Under the pieces are notes generated by a model. That model did no database searches. It worked only from the letters and a program-made list of their open reading frames with translations, and was not told where the DNA came from. The translations under genes were made by a program, and so were the position numbers. From Azospirillum brasilense (lineage in GTDB: Bacteria > Pseudomonadota > Alphaproteobacteria > Azospirillales > Azospirillaceae), in assembly GCF_007827815.1 (NCBI RefSeq), contig NZ_VITH01000003.1:1-64000 (forward strand): a stretch of DNA of 64,000 bases, given 5' to 3'. Positions 44,627 to 54,322 of this stretch are shown here, one piece after another. Each line of letters starts with the position of its first letter. Position 1 is the stretch's first letter.

Positions 44627-45097
44627 TCAATCGATGGGAATGGAGCGCAGCCCCATCCGGCGGACGATGCCCTTCAGAGTCTCCTCGATCCGCGCCCGCT
44701 CCGCGTGGTCGAGATGGCCGAAGAAATTCGCGTCGTTGCGGTCCGCCATGGCGGACAGATCGGGCACCAGCGCCCGCCCCTGCGGGGTGAGCGCCAGCGT
44801 CTGGTAACGCCGGTCGTCCGCATCGGCGGTTTGGGTGAGCAGCCCCTTGGCGGCGAGCCGATCGGCCAGTTTCGAGATGGCGCCCCGCGTCATGCCCAGC
44901 CGGTCGGCGAGAAGGCTGGGCGCAACGCCGTCGTTGCTGTGGAGGTCGCGCAGGACGACCCATTCGGCGACGGTCACCCCCCGTTCCGCCAGCATCGCGG
45001 CGAAGGCGTGGGACACGTGGTTCGACACGAAGCGCAGCCAGTAGCCGAGATGCGCGTCGAGCGGGCTGATGTTCGGCTCGGCCAACAGACCCTCCAT
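44627..45097 (-). CDS. MarR-family transcriptional regulator
   Basis: 156 residues. The winged helix-turn-helix (about 45-115) has GVAPSLLADRLGMTRGAISK, LADRLAAKGLLTQTADADD and DRRYQTLALTPQGRAL. AAGGAA lies about 5 nt before the start. Upstream, GTTTCC and GGAAAC half-sites overlap the likely promoter, indicating autoregulation. The co-transcribed gene encodes a DUF1398 protein. Ligand unknown. Confidence 0.88.
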   Translation of the reverse strand: MEGLLAEPNISPLDAHLGYWLRFVSNHVSHAFAAMLAERGVTVAEWVVLRDLHSNDGVAPSLLADRLGMTRGAISKLADRLAAKGLLTQTADADDRRYQTLALTPQGRALVPDLSAMADRNDANFFGHLDHAERARIEETLKGIVRRMGLRSIPID

Positions 45098-45099
45098 GA

Positions 45100-45135
45100 G
45101 TTTCCTTGGAAACTAATCCAACAATGGTTTCCTTG
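45100..45135 (-). promoter_or_regulatory. probable MarR operator
   Basis: GTTTCCTTGGAAAC (45100-45113) has perfect 6-bp arms (GTTTCC/GGAAAC). GTTTCCTTG recurs at 45127-45135, 27 bp from the first copy. On the minus strand TTGACA (45139-45134) could be a -35 element. The sites sit directly before the MarR ATG (45097), so repressor binding would block transcription and the start region. Confidence 0.6.
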
Positions 45136-45509
45136 TCAACTTCTTGGAGTCACTCTCCCGGATCGGTGCTCTGTCGGCGCAACGACACCGTCTCCCGCCC
45201 AGCCGCTCACATGAGGATAGTGTTGTTTCAAAGTTGAAACGAATGGCCCCAAGCCAATTGAAAGCGTTCCCTATAATTTCTGTTCAGCCGATGCTGGGAA
45301 AATTAAGCGAAACGGGATCGAACTTTTCAATGCAGGGCCAAAGTGCCGGACTCCAGTTTCACTTTGTATCACCAACGCGGTAAACGATCAGAGTATGACT
45401 ATTTGAAATCTCATATTGCGATAAATTGAATTGAAATTCATGATTAGTGTTATCTAAATCAATTGGCGATACGGTCACCCAGCCACCTTCACACGCCTCT
45501 GGTGATACC
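45136..45509. promoter_or_regulatory. A/T-rich gap between MarR gene and PAS chemoreceptor
   Basis: The region from about 45230 is markedly A/T-rich. It includes the short dyad TGAATT-GA-AATTCA (45427-45440), about 70 bp before the chemoreceptor start. No gene is seen here. It probably contains the promoter of the chemoreceptor. Confidence 0.4.
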
Positions 45510-47000
45510 ATGTTCAAGCTCATCTCAGCGGGACACGCGGAAGCTAAAGCCAAGCTCGCGGCATTGGATGCTGCCCAGGCCATCATCGAACTTTCGCCGG
45601 ACGGCATTGTTCTTTCCGCAAACAAAAACTTCATTGCCGCGCTTGGCTGCAGCCCGGATGAGATCAAGGGTCGTCCCTGGTCGTCCGTTCTCTCCCTTCG
45701 AGGCGAGGAGGGTGGCAACCCCAAGGCCGTGTGGGATGCGCTGCGGCGCGGCGAACCGCGGTCCGGGGAATGCCTGTTGGTTGACAAGGCGGGACGGGAA
45801 ACCTGGGTCCACACGCTCTTCACCCCGATCCGCGACGACGCGGGACGGACGGTCATGGTCGTGGCCTACGCTGTGGACATCACCGCCGACAAACACCGCT
45901 CCGCCGATCAGGAGGGGCAGATCGCCGCGGTCAACAAATCGCAGGCGGTCATCGAATTCGACATCAACGGCAATGTCCTGACGGCCAACGCCAACTTCCT
46001 CGCCACCATGGGTTACCGGCTGGAGGAGATCACCGGTCGGCATCACGCCATCTTCGTGGCGCCGGAGGAGCGCAACAGCGATGGCTACCGCCGCTTCTGG
46101 GACGCGCTCCGGCGAGGCGAGCATCAGACGACGGAATTCCGGCGGATCCGCAAGGATGGCGGCGACGTCTGGATCCAGGCCAGCTACAACCCCGTCTTCG
46201 ACCCGCAAGGCCGTCTGGCCAAGGTCGTCAAGTTCGCCACCGACACCACGGAGCGGGTCAAGGAGCGGTTGAACCGCGCCGACATCGGGCGCGCGGTGGA
46301 TGGTGACCTCGGCCACATCACCCAGTCCATCGCCGATGCCAACCGGCAGGCCGCCGCCGCCGCGAACGCCGCCGCCCAGACCAGCCATACCGTCCAGTCC
46401 GTCGCCGCCGGGGCCGAGGAACTCGTCGCGTCCGTCAACGAGATCAGCCAGCAGACCGCCACCGCCTCGGTCATCTCGAACGAGGCGGTCGGCGAGGCCG
46501 AGCGGATCAGCGCGACCGTCGAGGAACTGGTGGAGGCCGCCAAGCGGATCGGCCTGGTGGTCAAGATGATCTCGGACATCGCCAACCAAACCAATCTGCT
46601 GGCGCTGAACGCCACCATCGAGGCCGCGCGGGCCGGCGAGAACGGCAAGGGCTTCGCGGTGGTCGCGACGGAGGTGAAGGCGCTGGCGACCCAGGCGGCC
46701 AAGGCGACGGAGCAGATCACCTCGCAGATCGCCCAGGTTCAGGGCGCCACCGATTCCGCCGCCCGCGCCATCAGCTCGATCGGCGGGACGATCCGCAAAC
46801 TGAACGGCATCTCCGCCGCCATCGCCTCCGCCACCGAGGAGCAGAGTGCCGTCGTCCGCGACATCTCCGCCCACATGCAGGCCACGGCCGACGCCATCGC
46901 GACGATCAGCGGCAACATGGCCGGCATCGCCCGCGCCACCGAAGACGCCGCCCAATCGACCGGAAAGGTCAAGGCGCTGTCGCGCACCCTCGCGGCCTGA
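45510..47000 (+). CDS. soluble PAS-PAS methyl-accepting chemotaxis protein
   Basis: 496 residues from ATG 45510. Two PAS domains (about 20-130, [21 protein letters not shown]; about 145-255, [21 protein letters not shown]) share the pattern GHH/GRP and [12 protein letters not shown], as in heme- or flavin-type energy-taxis sensors. The MCP signalling domain (about 290-490) has [20 protein letters not shown] and [20 protein letters not shown]. No membrane segment and no HAMP were found, so it is a cytoplasmic receptor, plausibly for redox or oxygen. Cofactor unknown. Confidence 0.9.
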   Translation: MFKLISAGHAEAKAKLAALDAAQAIIELSPDGIVLSANKNFIAALGCSPDEIKGRPWSSVLSLRGEEGGNPKAVWDALRRGEPRSGECLLVDKAGRETWVHTLFTPIRDDAGRTVMVVAYAVDITADKHRSADQEGQIAAVNKSQAVIEFDINGNVLTANANFLATMGYRLEEITGRHHAIFVAPEERNSDGYRRFWDALRRGEHQTTEFRRIRKDGGDVWIQASYNPVFDPQGRLAKVVKFATDTTERVKERLNRADIGRAVDGDLGHITQSIADANRQAAAAANAAAQTSHTVQSVAAGAEELVASVNEISQQTATASVISNEAVGEAERISATVEELVEAAKRIGLVVKMISDIANQTNLLALNATIEAARAGENGKGFAVVATEVKALATQAAKATEQITSQIAQVQGATDSAARAISSIGGTIRKLNGISAAIASATEEQSAVVRDISAHMQATADAIATISGNMAGIARATEDAAQSTGKVKALSRTLAA

Positions 47001-47266
47001 TGAACGTCCCGACAGACGACAGCGGGCATTGAGGGAAAGGAGAGATAAAATCCGATCGGCGCCGTTTCGGCGGCATGCTCCGGAATTTTAGCAACTTATA
47101 AGATTAATGATCGCCTTGACCGGTCCGTCCGCGATGGTATTGTCACGGCCGAGCCGGAATTTGAACCGGCGGACGCGCCGATGTTCAATCGGAGCGCTGC
47201 GCGCCCCCGGCCATGGAACGCCGGACGGGCGCCGCGCTCCATCGTTCCGCTATGCCGAGGCAGCCT

Positions 47267-48043
47267 ATGCACCGCCTGATGCCGTTTCGCACCGTCGCGA
47301 CCTTGTGGCTTGCCGTCCTGCTCTCCGTCCCGGCGGTGCTGTCCGCCGAGGCGGACGAGGTCTACCGGGTGCTGACCTGGAGGATGGCTCCCTACGCGAT
47401 GGTGGACGAGCAAGGCAAGCTGACCGGCTTCGAGGTGGAGATCGCCCGCGCGCTCTGCGACACTATGGGCATCCGCTGCGAGATCACCGCCCTGCAGTTT
47501 CCGGAAGTCCTGGACCTGCTCGACCGCAACGCCGCCGACTTTGCGGTCGCCAGCATCCTGAAGACTCCGGAGCGGATGAAGAAATACCTCTTCACCGACC
47601 GCCACAAGCGGTCCAGCTCCAGCTACATCGGGCGGGCCGGCGAATGGACGCCGGGCGTGGCGCCGGACCTGAACGGGAAGCGCGTGTCCGTCACCCGCGG
47701 GTCGAAGCAGTATGATTACCTGACCGCGAAGAACACCGGCTGCACGGTGGTGATCTACGACGATCAGGCGGAGGCGCTGCGCGCCGTCCTCGACGGGCAG
47801 GTCGATCTGGCCCTGGCCCCGACCGCCGTCACCGTCCATCTGCTGACCAGCGCCGAGGGGGAGGCGCTGGAGGTGGTGGGCGACCCGCTGACCGAGAGCG
47901 GGCTGGGCGGTGAGTCGGCCATCGCCCTCCCGCTGGGGCGCGAGGAGTTGCGCGACCGCGTCAACATGGCGTTGCGGGCCATCCTGGCGGACGGGCGCTA
48001 CGACGCCATCAGCTCCCGCTTCCTGCCCTTCCGGATGTACTGA
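47267..48043 (+). CDS. periplasmic solute-binding protein, family 3 (first of a pair)
   Basis: 258 residues from ATG 47267 with GAGG 6 nt upstream. The signal peptide is followed by a cut near SAEADE (residue 29). The mature chain has the bacterial extracellular SBP family 3 pattern: GKLTGFEVEIARALCDTMGI, DRNAADFAVASILKTPERMK, VSVTRGSKQYDYLTAKN and LDGQVDLALAPTAVTVHLL. It ends in RFLPFRMY. A second, related SBP gene follows after 7 bp, but no permease or ATPase gene is nearby. It may therefore feed a sensor rather than a transporter. Confidence 0.9.
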   Translation: MHRLMPFRTVATLWLAVLLSVPAVLSAEADEVYRVLTWRMAPYAMVDEQGKLTGFEVEIARALCDTMGIRCEITALQFPEVLDLLDRNAADFAVASILKTPERMKKYLFTDRHKRSSSSYIGRAGEWTPGVAPDLNGKRVSVTRGSKQYDYLTAKNTGCTVVIYDDQAEALRAVLDGQVDLALAPTAVTVHLLTSAEGEALEVVGDPLTESGLGGESAIALPLGREELRDRVNMALRAILADGRYDAISSRFLPFRMY

Positions 48044-48050
48044 GGCCCCC

Positions 48051-48887
48051 ATGGGTTTCCGCATGCGCTTCCCCACGGCACACGCCATCCTGACCGCCGC
48101 AGTCCTGACCGCCTCAGTCCTGCTCGCCGGGCTCGCGCTGCCGCAGCCGGCCGGGGCCGACGCGCCGCCGCCGGCCGGCCGGCCGCATCTGCGCGTCGTG
48201 GTCATCGACCATTCCCCGCCCTTCAGCGACCGCGACGCCGACGGTCTGCTGGTCGGCTTCAACATCGACTTCGGGCGGGAGCTGTGCCGGTCGCTGGGCG
48301 TGGTGTGCAGCTTCGACGCGGCGCCCTTCAAGCAGATCATCGACGACGTCGCCGCGGGCCGCTACGACATCGGCTTCGGCAACGTCCTGCGCACGCCGGA
48401 CCGCGAGCAGCGGCTCCTGTTCTCCATTCCCTATTGGCGGTCGAGCACCAGCCTGGTCGGGCGGCGGGGCGTGCCGGAACTGGGCCTGGAGGAGGCGATC
48501 CGCAGCCGGCGCATCGCCGCCATCCGCGGTTCGCGGCAGCATGCGGCCCTGCTCCGTCTCGCCGACGCCGATCCGGCGCTGCAGGCCAACGTGGTCCCCG
48601 TCTCCACGCTCGACGACCTGTGGGAGGCCATGCGCAACGGCCAAAGCGAGATGGCCATCGGCCCGACGCTGAACGTGGTGCATTTCCTTCTGTCCGACTC
48701 CGGGGACGGTTTCGAGACCATCGGCACCCCGATGTCCGAGGACGGGCTGGGCGGGACCGTGCACATCGTCTTCCCGCCCGGTCAGCACGACCTGAAGGCG
48801 TCGGTGGACCGGGCGCTGACGGCCCTGCGCAACGACGGCACCTACCAGCGGATCAACCGCAATTACTTCCCCTTCGACATCTACTGA
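48051..48887 (+). CDS. periplasmic solute-binding protein, family 3 (second of a pair)
   Basis: 278 residues from ATG 48051. It has an Ala-rich signal peptide cut near AGADAP (about 36). Family 3 blocks: [57 protein letters not shown] and [20 protein letters not shown]. It ends in NYFPFDIY, parallel to RFLPFRMY of its neighbour, and is a tandem paralogue. The hybrid sensor kinase gene follows 13 bp downstream, so binding proteins and kinase are one transcript. Confidence 0.9.
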   Translation: MGFRMRFPTAHAILTAAVLTASVLLAGLALPQPAGADAPPPAGRPHLRVVVIDHSPPFSDRDADGLLVGFNIDFGRELCRSLGVVCSFDAAPFKQIIDDVAAGRYDIGFGNVLRTPDREQRLLFSIPYWRSSTSLVGRRGVPELGLEEAIRSRRIAAIRGSRQHAALLRLADADPALQANVVPVSTLDDLWEAMRNGQSEMAIGPTLNVVHFLLSDSGDGFETIGTPMSEDGLGGTVHIVFPPGQHDLKASVDRALTALRNDGTYQRINRNYFPFDIY

Positions 48888-48900
48888 ACCGGAACCGGCC

Positions 48901-51900
48901 ATGACGCCCGCCCGCGACCGCAGGCATCCCCGCGTACGGCTGCAGCCGGCGATTCTCACCGGCGGCGCTATCCTGCTGGTGCTGATCGGTCTGCTGTTCC
49001 TCGGCATCGTCGGGGAGCAGGGCAAGATGGAACGGCTGGCCGCCGACAGCCAGGACCGCATGGTGCCGCTGATCCTGGAACGCCAGCGCGCCGTTGTGAA
49101 TCTGGAGCGGCTGAAGCAGTCGGGGGCGATCGTCCTCTCCGCCGACGATCCCCGCCGCCGCCGCGAGGCGCTGCTGGCCGCCCAGGCCCTGGCGTTCCAC
49201 CCGACCTTCCAGTTCGATCCCGCGCTGAAGCGGCAGGTGACGGACGCCTATGCGGTCATCCGGCAGGTCTCCTCGGCGAAGGCCCGGCGGTTGGAGGGCG
49301 CCACAGCCGGCGACGTCAACGCGTCCGCCGAGGAGGAGCGCCTCGCTGAGAAATGGGCGCAGACACTTGTCGAGCTGAACGCGGTCGGCGACCGGCTGCT
49401 GGTCGACGTCACCGAATTGACGGCCGGCCGCCTCGGCCAGATCCAGGAACGCACCCGTCTGGTGTCGCAGGTCATCCAGTTCGCCTTCGTCGCCGTTCTG
49501 GCGATCTTCATCGCCGCCGGGCTGCTGATCCGCCGCCATGTGGTGCGCCCGCTGCTCGCCGCCGCCGAGGGCCTGCGCCGCATCGGCGAGGGCGAGCGCG
49601 ACATCCGGCTTCCCGGCGCCCGCACGCAGGAGCTGGACAGCATCCAGAACGCCGTCGTCCGGCTGGGCACCCAGGCCGAGGAGCTGCGCCTGACCCGCGA
49701 CCGGGCGGAGGCGGCATCCGAGGCCAAAGCCAGCTTCCTCGCCAACATGAGCCACGAGATCCGCACCCCGATGAACGCGGTGATCGGCCTGTCGCATCTG
49801 GCGCTGAAGACCGACCTGACGCCGCGCCAGCGCGATTACGTGCTCAAGATCAGCCAGTCCGGCCAGCATCTGCTGGGCATCATCAACGACATCCTGGATT
49901 TCTCCAAGATCGAGGCCGGGAAGCTGAGCGTCGAGCGCACCGGCTTCCATCTCGACAAGGTGCTGGGCACGCTGGCCGACCTGATCGCCGAGAAGGCCGC
50001 GGCCAAGGGGCTGGAGCTGATCTTCGACGTCGCCCAGACCGTGCCGAGCGACCTCATCGGCGATCCGCTGCGCATCGGGCAGATTCTGGTCAACTACGCC
50101 AACAACGCGGTCAAATTCACCGAACGCGGCGAGATCGCCATCATCGTCCGGCTGGAGGAGGAGGCCGGCGAGGAGCTGCTCGTCCGCTTCGAGGTGCGCG
50201 ACACCGGCATCGGACTGAGCGACGAACAGAAAAACCAGCTTTTCCAGAGCTTCCAGCAGGCCGACGCCTCGACCACCCGCAAATACGGCGGCACCGGCCT
50301 GGGTCTGGCCATCTCCAAGCGGCTGGCCGAGCTGATGGGCGGCGCGGTCGGGGTGGAGAGCGCGCCGGGCCGCGGCTCCTGCTTCTGGTTCACCGCCCGG
50401 CTGGGCCGCGACAAGCCGCGCCGCGTTCTGCTGCCGCGGCCCGATCTGCGCGGCCTGCGCTGCCTGGTGGTGGACGACAACGAGAACGCCCGCATCGTAC
50501 TGACCGACATGCTCGCGGCCATGTCCTTCACCGCCGAGGCCGTCGAATCCGGTCAGGCGGCCATCCAGGCGGCACGGCTCGCGGCGCGCGACGGCCGGCC
50601 CTTCCGCGTCGTTCTGCTCGACTGGCAGATGCCGGGCATGGACGGGCTGGAGACCTCCGCCGGCCTCGCCGCGCTGGAGCTGGAACTGGCCCCCCACCAC
50701 ATCATGGTCACCTCTTACGGCCGGGAGGAGGTGCTGAAGGGCGCCGAGAACACAGCCATCGAAGAGGTTCTGTTCAAGCCTGTCAACCCGTCGGCCCTGT
50801 TCGACGGCATCATGCGGGTTCTCGGCGCCGACGAGGCGGCGACGGACGTCGCCCCGGCGCCGGCCGACGCGCCGGCCGCTGATCTGTCGCGCCTGCGCGG
50901 CGCGCGCATCCTGCTGGCCGAGGACAACGACCTGAACCAGCAGGTGGCCTGCGAACTGCTGGGCGACGCCGGACTGGTGGTCGAGGTCGCGGAGAACGGG
51001 GCCATCGCCGTGGCCATGGTGCAGGCGGCGTCCTACGACCTCGTGCTGATGGACATGCAGATGCCGGTCATGGACGGCATTGCCGCGACCCTGGAAATCC
51101 GCCGGCTGGGCTTCGACGCTCTGCCCATCGTCGCGATGACCGCCAACGCCATGCAGGCCGACCGCGACCGCTGCCTGGACGCGGGCATGAACGACTATCT
51201 GGCCAAGCCCATCGATCCGGAGGCGCTGTGGGCCACACTGCTGGCCTGGATCATGCCCCGCCCGGGGCTCGGCGCCGAGGCTCCCCTTCCCCTCCCCGTC
51301 CGGATGGCGGAGGAGGAGGGCGACCTGCCCGTTGGCGTTCCCGGGCTGGACACCGCCACCGGACTGTCCCGGGTGCTGGGCAAGCAGCGCCTCTACCTCG
51401 ACCTGCTGCGCAAGTTCACCGCCGGGCAGCGCGGTGCGACGGCCGCCATCCGCGCGGCGCTGGACGCGGGGGACCTCGCCACGGCGGAGCGCTGCGCCCA
51501 CACTTTGAAGGGGACCGCCGGCAACATCGGCGCCCACCCCGTCCAGGACGCCGCCGAGCGGTTGGAGGCGGTCATCCGCAACGCCCGGCCACGCCCGGAG
51601 ATCGACGCGCGGCTGGCCGCGCTGGAGCCGCCGCTCGGCGCCCTCCTCGCCCATCTGGAGGCGGCGCTGGCACCGGCGGGCACCACCACGCCGTCCGGAG
51701 CCGACGCCGTCGCGGTCGATGCGGACGAACTCCGCGCCCTGTGCGACCGGCTCCGCCAGCTTCTGGTCGACAGCGACCCGGACGCCGAGGAGGCGCTGAC
51801 GGCGAACGCCGGCCTGCTGCAAGCCGCCTTCCCCGACCGGTTCGAGGCCATCGCCAGCCAGATCCGCAACTTCGACTTCGACCAGGCCGCCGCGACCCTG

Positions 51901-51942
51901 GACGCGGCCTTGGCCGGGCGCGGCGTGGCCGCGCATTCCTGA
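48901..51942 (+). CDS. hybrid sensor kinase with HisKA-ATPase-REC-REC-Hpt
   Basis: 1013 residues. A membrane helix (about 17-38), a helical periplasmic domain (about 40-190), a second helix (about 192-212) and HAMP (about 212-265). HisKA has [20 protein letters not shown] with phospho-His 285. The ATPase domain has [15 protein letters not shown] and [21 protein letters not shown]1 (about 515-640) has [14 protein letters not shown]2 (about 665-785) has [18 protein letters not shown], and a C-terminal Hpt domain (about 810-905) has [19 protein letters not shown] with the phospho-His near 867. Such kinases relay phosphate to a separate REC protein. Linkage to two SBP genes suggests a binding-protein-triggered sensor. 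Confidence 0.92.
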   Translation: MTPARDRRHPRVRLQPAILTGGAILLVLIGLLFLGIVGEQGKMERLAADSQDRMVPLILERQRAVVNLERLKQSGAIVLSADDPRRRREALLAAQALAFHPTFQFDPALKRQVTDAYAVIRQVSSAKARRLEGATAGDVNASAEEERLAEKWAQTLVELNAVGDRLLVDVTELTAGRLGQIQERTRLVSQVIQFAFVAVLAIFIAAGLLIRRHVVRPLLAAAEGLRRIGEGERDIRLPGARTQELDSIQNAVVRLGTQAEELRLTRDRAEAASEAKASFLANMSHEIRTPMNAVIGLSHLALKTDLTPRQRDYVLKISQSGQHLLGIINDILDFSKIEAGKLSVERTGFHLDKVLGTLADLIAEKAAAKGLELIFDVAQTVPSDLIGDPLRIGQILVNYANNAVKFTERGEIAIIVRLEEEAGEELLVRFEVRDTGIGLSDEQKNQLFQSFQQADASTTRKYGGTGLGLAISKRLAELMGGAVGVESAPGRGSCFWFTARLGRDKPRRVLLPRPDLRGLRCLVVDDNENARIVLTDMLAAMSFTAEAVESGQAAIQAARLAARDGRPFRVVLLDWQMPGMDGLETSAGLAALELELAPHHIMVTSYGREEVLKGAENTAIEEVLFKPVNPSALFDGIMRVLGADEAATDVAPAPADAPAADLSRLRGARILLAEDNDLNQQVACELLGDAGLVVEVAENGAIAVAMVQAASYDLVLMDMQMPVMDGIAATLEIRRLGFDALPIVAMTANAMQADRDRCLDAGMNDYLAKPIDPEALWATLLAWIMPRPGLGAEAPLPLPVRMAEEEGDLPVGVPGLDTATGLSRVLGKQRLYLDLLRKFTAGQRGATAAIRAALDAGDLATAERCAHTLKGTAGNIGAHPVQDAAERLEAVIRNARPRPEIDARLAALEPPLGALLAHLEAALAPAGTTTPSGADAVAVDADELRALCDRLRQLLVDSDPDAEEALTANAGLLQAAFPDRFEAIASQIRNFDFDQAAATLDAALAGRGVAAHS

Positions 51943-51983
51943 TCAGACGCCGGCCCGCCGGCTCCCCACATCGGAACGATTTC

Positions 51984-52391
51984 ATGGACATCGCATTGCC
52001 CGCACCGGCCCCCGCTACGCCGAAGGCCACGATCCTCATCGTGGACGACACGCCCGACAACCTGAAGCTGCTCAGCGGCCTGCTGAAGGACAGCTACCGG
52101 ATCAAGGTCGCCAACAACGGGCGCAAGGCGCTGGAGATCGCCGGCGCGTCGCCCGCGCCCGACCTGATCCTTCTGGACGTGGTCATGCCGGAGATGGACG
52201 GCTATGCGGTCTGCGCCGCCCTGAAGGAGGCGCCGGGAACCCGGAACATCCCGGTGATCTTCCTGACCGGGCGGGCCGACGAGGCCGACCGGGAGCGCGG
52301 CTTCGCCCTGGGGGCGGTGGATTACATCGCAAAGCCGGTCGATCCGCCGACGGTGCTGCAGCGGGTCGCCGCACGGCTTCCGGTGTCCTGA
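51984..52391 (+). CDS. single-domain response regulator
   Basis: 135 residues from ATG 51984. One receiver domain: [39 protein letters not shown] with the phospho-Asp, VIFLTGRADEADRERGF and the Lys of YIAKPVDPP. No output domain. It lies 41 bp after the hybrid kinase gene and is a likely acceptor from the Hpt domain. Its closest relative in the window is the N-terminal REC of the convergent kinase ([20 protein letters not shown]). Confidence 0.9.
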   Translation: MDIALPAPAPATPKATILIVDDTPDNLKLLSGLLKDSYRIKVANNGRKALEIAGASPAPDLILLDVVMPEMDGYAVCAALKEAPGTRNIPVIFLTGRADEADRERGFALGAVDYIAKPVDPPTVLQRVAARLPVS

Positions 52392-52428
52392 CCGCCGCCC
52401 TTCGCGCCAGCCGCCGTCCGAACCAGCC

Positions 52429-53658
52429 TCAGGCCGACGCCTCCGCCAGGGCGGACACCCGCCGCGGCATGCGCACGACGAAGGTGGCGCCGCCCCCCGG
52501 AAGGCTTTCCACCTCGATGGTGCCCTGAAGCACCTGATGGACGAGGTTGAAGGCGATGTAGAGCCCCAGCCCCGGAAACTCGATGCCACGGCGGGTGGTG
52601 AAGAAGGGATCGAACAGCTTGGGCAGATGCTCCGGGTCGATCCCCTTGCCGTCGTCGGCAAGGCGCAGTTCCACCCAGTCCTCCTCCCGCGGGGTCACCG
52701 ACAGGGTGACCCGCCCGCTCTGGCCGGGCCGGAAGGCGTGGGCCACGGCGTTGCGGATCAGGATGGACAGCACCTCCGACAGCGGGCCGGGATGGCTGTC
52801 GATGGTCAGGCCGGCGGGGCAGCAGACGGTGAGGCTGTGCCCGCCTTCTCGCAGGTGGGGATCGAGCCCGAACAGCGCGTCGGACAGATAGTCCTTCAGG
52901 TCGAACACCCGCCGCTCCGACCCGGCGCGGTCCACCACCACCTGCTTGAAGCTCTGGATCAGGTTGGCGGTGCGCACGATGTTGGTGGTGACCAGCAGCG
53001 CGCCCTCCCGCGCGTTCTCCAGGAAGCGGGCGAGGTCGGACTTGCGGATCGCCCCGCTCTGGAACTGCGAGGCCAGCGATTCGACCAGGGCGGAGAGATG
53101 GGAGACCGCGGTCAGCGCCACGCCGATCGGCGTGTTGATCTCGTGCGCGACGCCGGACACCAGCAGGCCCAGCGCCGCCATCTTCTCCGTCTGGATCAGG
53201 TGCTGCTGCGTCTCCTCCAGCCGGCTGTGCGCGGCCCGCACCTCCTCGACGGTGGCGCGCAGCGAGTCGGCGGTAGCCTTCAGCGACAGGTGGTTCTTCA
53301 CCCGCGCCAGGACGATGGGGGGGCTGATCGGCTTGCTGATGTAATCGACGGCACCCAGATCGAGACCGAACTTCTCGTCCTCCACCGAGGTGCGCGCGGT
53401 GAGGAAGATCACCGGAACGTCGCTTGTCCGTGGATCGGCCTTGAGGCGGCGGCACACTTCATAGCCGTCCATGCTCGGCATCATGACGTCGAGCAGGATC
53501 AGATCGGGCGGATGGTCGGAAAAGGCGATGCGCAGGGCGGCGTCGCCGTTGTTCACGGTCTTGACCGTATAAATGGATTTCAGGTGGCTGCTCAGCAGCG
53601 ACAGGTTGTCGGCGGTGTCATCCACGATGAGAATCGTCGCCTTCGTCGGTGCTCCCAT
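52429..53658 (-). CDS. REC-histidine kinase (response regulator fused to kinase)
   Basis: 409 residues from ATG 53658, with GAGGAAGGGG upstream. An N-terminal receiver (about 5-125) has [21 protein letters not shown] coiled coil and a HisKA domain (about 140-215) have [20 protein letters not shown] with the phospho-His in HEINTP. The ATPase domain (about 270-400) has [19 protein letters not shown] and [18 protein letters not shown]. No membrane segment. It converges on the phosphorelay genes with 37 bp between stops. Phosphate may enter its REC from the Hpt domain (inference). Confidence 0.9.
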   Translation of the reverse strand: MGAPTKATILIVDDTADNLSLLSSHLKSIYTVKTVNNGDAALRIAFSDHPPDLILLDVMMPSMDGYEVCRRLKADPRTSDVPVIFLTARTSVEDEKFGLDLGAVDYISKPISPPIVLARVKNHLSLKATADSLRATVEEVRAAHSRLEETQQHLIQTEKMAALGLLVSGVAHEINTPIGVALTAVSHLSALVESLASQFQSGAIRKSDLARFLENAREGALLVTTNIVRTANLIQSFKQVVVDRAGSERRVFDLKDYLSDALFGLDPHLREGGHSLTVCCPAGLTIDSHPGPLSEVLSILIRNAVAHAFRPGQSGRVTLSVTPREEDWVELRLADDGKGIDPEHLPKLFDPFFTTRRGIEFPGLGLYIAFNLVHQVLQGTIEVESLPGGGATFVVRMPRRVSALAEASA

Positions 53659-54061
53659 ATCCGCCCCTTCCTCTTGCGGCGGAAAAGACGATCCGGCACT
53701 CCCCCCGCTTGGGGGCGCCGGCCACAACCAGCGCTTCTCCAGCCTGCAGGAACACCCTCGTCCGCCGAAAGAGACCTTACAACGCGATTTTTTATCGTCC
53801 AAGACAATTTATCGGTGCCGGTTGGGCGCAACACTCTCCCGAATTCTCATTACCTGAAGAAAAAACAACTTAATTTTACGCATCTCCCGAATTCACAAAC
53901 CGCCATATCCGGCGGGGGAACCGGCCGGCGCCCAGAGGCGTTTCCGTGTCCGCAGGCGGCGGCCGCGGCGCGAAAAAGTGGTAGCCCGCCCCCACCCGTC
54001 AAACTGTCACAGACCGCTCGTATAGTCCGTCCAACTTTGGAAATGCCTCGTGAATCCAGCC
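53659..54061. promoter_or_regulatory. 403-bp divergent region, REC-kinase / Cys4 protein
   Basis: It carries the promoters of the REC-kinase (minus) and the Cys4-protein gene (plus). An 11-bp direct repeat CTCCCGAATTC occurs at 53836-53846 and 53884-53894, in an A/T-richer patch (53795-53900). No gene is seen. The direct repeats, 48 bp apart, could be a regulator site. Confidence 0.45.
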
Positions 54062-54322
54062 ATGCCGACGCCGACACACACCCGAATGATCCAGCCCGCC
54101 TCCGCACAGACGCTGCATTGCGCCTGCTGCGGGCGTCCGTTCACCCGCGCCTCCGGCCGCGGCCCCGCCCCGCTCTACTGCTCGGCGGACTGCCGGACGC
54201 AGATCCGCATCCGCCAGCGGGTCTGGTCGAGCCGGCCCGGCTATGCCGCTGCGAACGGCACGGCCAACCACCGCCCCACCCAGTTCGAGCCCACCCTGTT
54301 CGAGACGGCCTGCGCATCATGA
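54062..54322 (+). CDS. small Cys4 (zinc-ribbon-like) protein
   Basis: 86 residues from ATG 54062 (GTG 54050 would add 4). A C-x2-C ... C-x3-C pattern in HCACCGRPFTRASG and LYCSADCRTQIRIRQR suggests a small zinc ribbon. The rest is Pro/Thr/Arg-rich. Its stop overlaps the start of the next gene in ATGA (54319-54322), so the two are translated together. The role is unknown; nucleic-acid binding is possible. Confidence 0.6.
   Translation: MPTPTHTRMIQPASAQTLHCACCGRPFTRASGRGPAPLYCSADCRTQIRIRQRVWSSRPGYAAANGTANHRPTQFEPTLFETACAS

Noticed and set aside
48853..51936. 1027-codon minus-strand open frame opposite the hybrid kinase
   Set aside because: Shadow of the kinase gene; no motif, and rich in Gly, Gln and Asp.
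52537..54318. Upstream extension of the 54319 gene on the plus strand
   Set aside because: The frame is open only because of GC bias; it runs antisense to the REC-kinase. The ATGA overlap with the Cys4 gene marks the true start at 54319.
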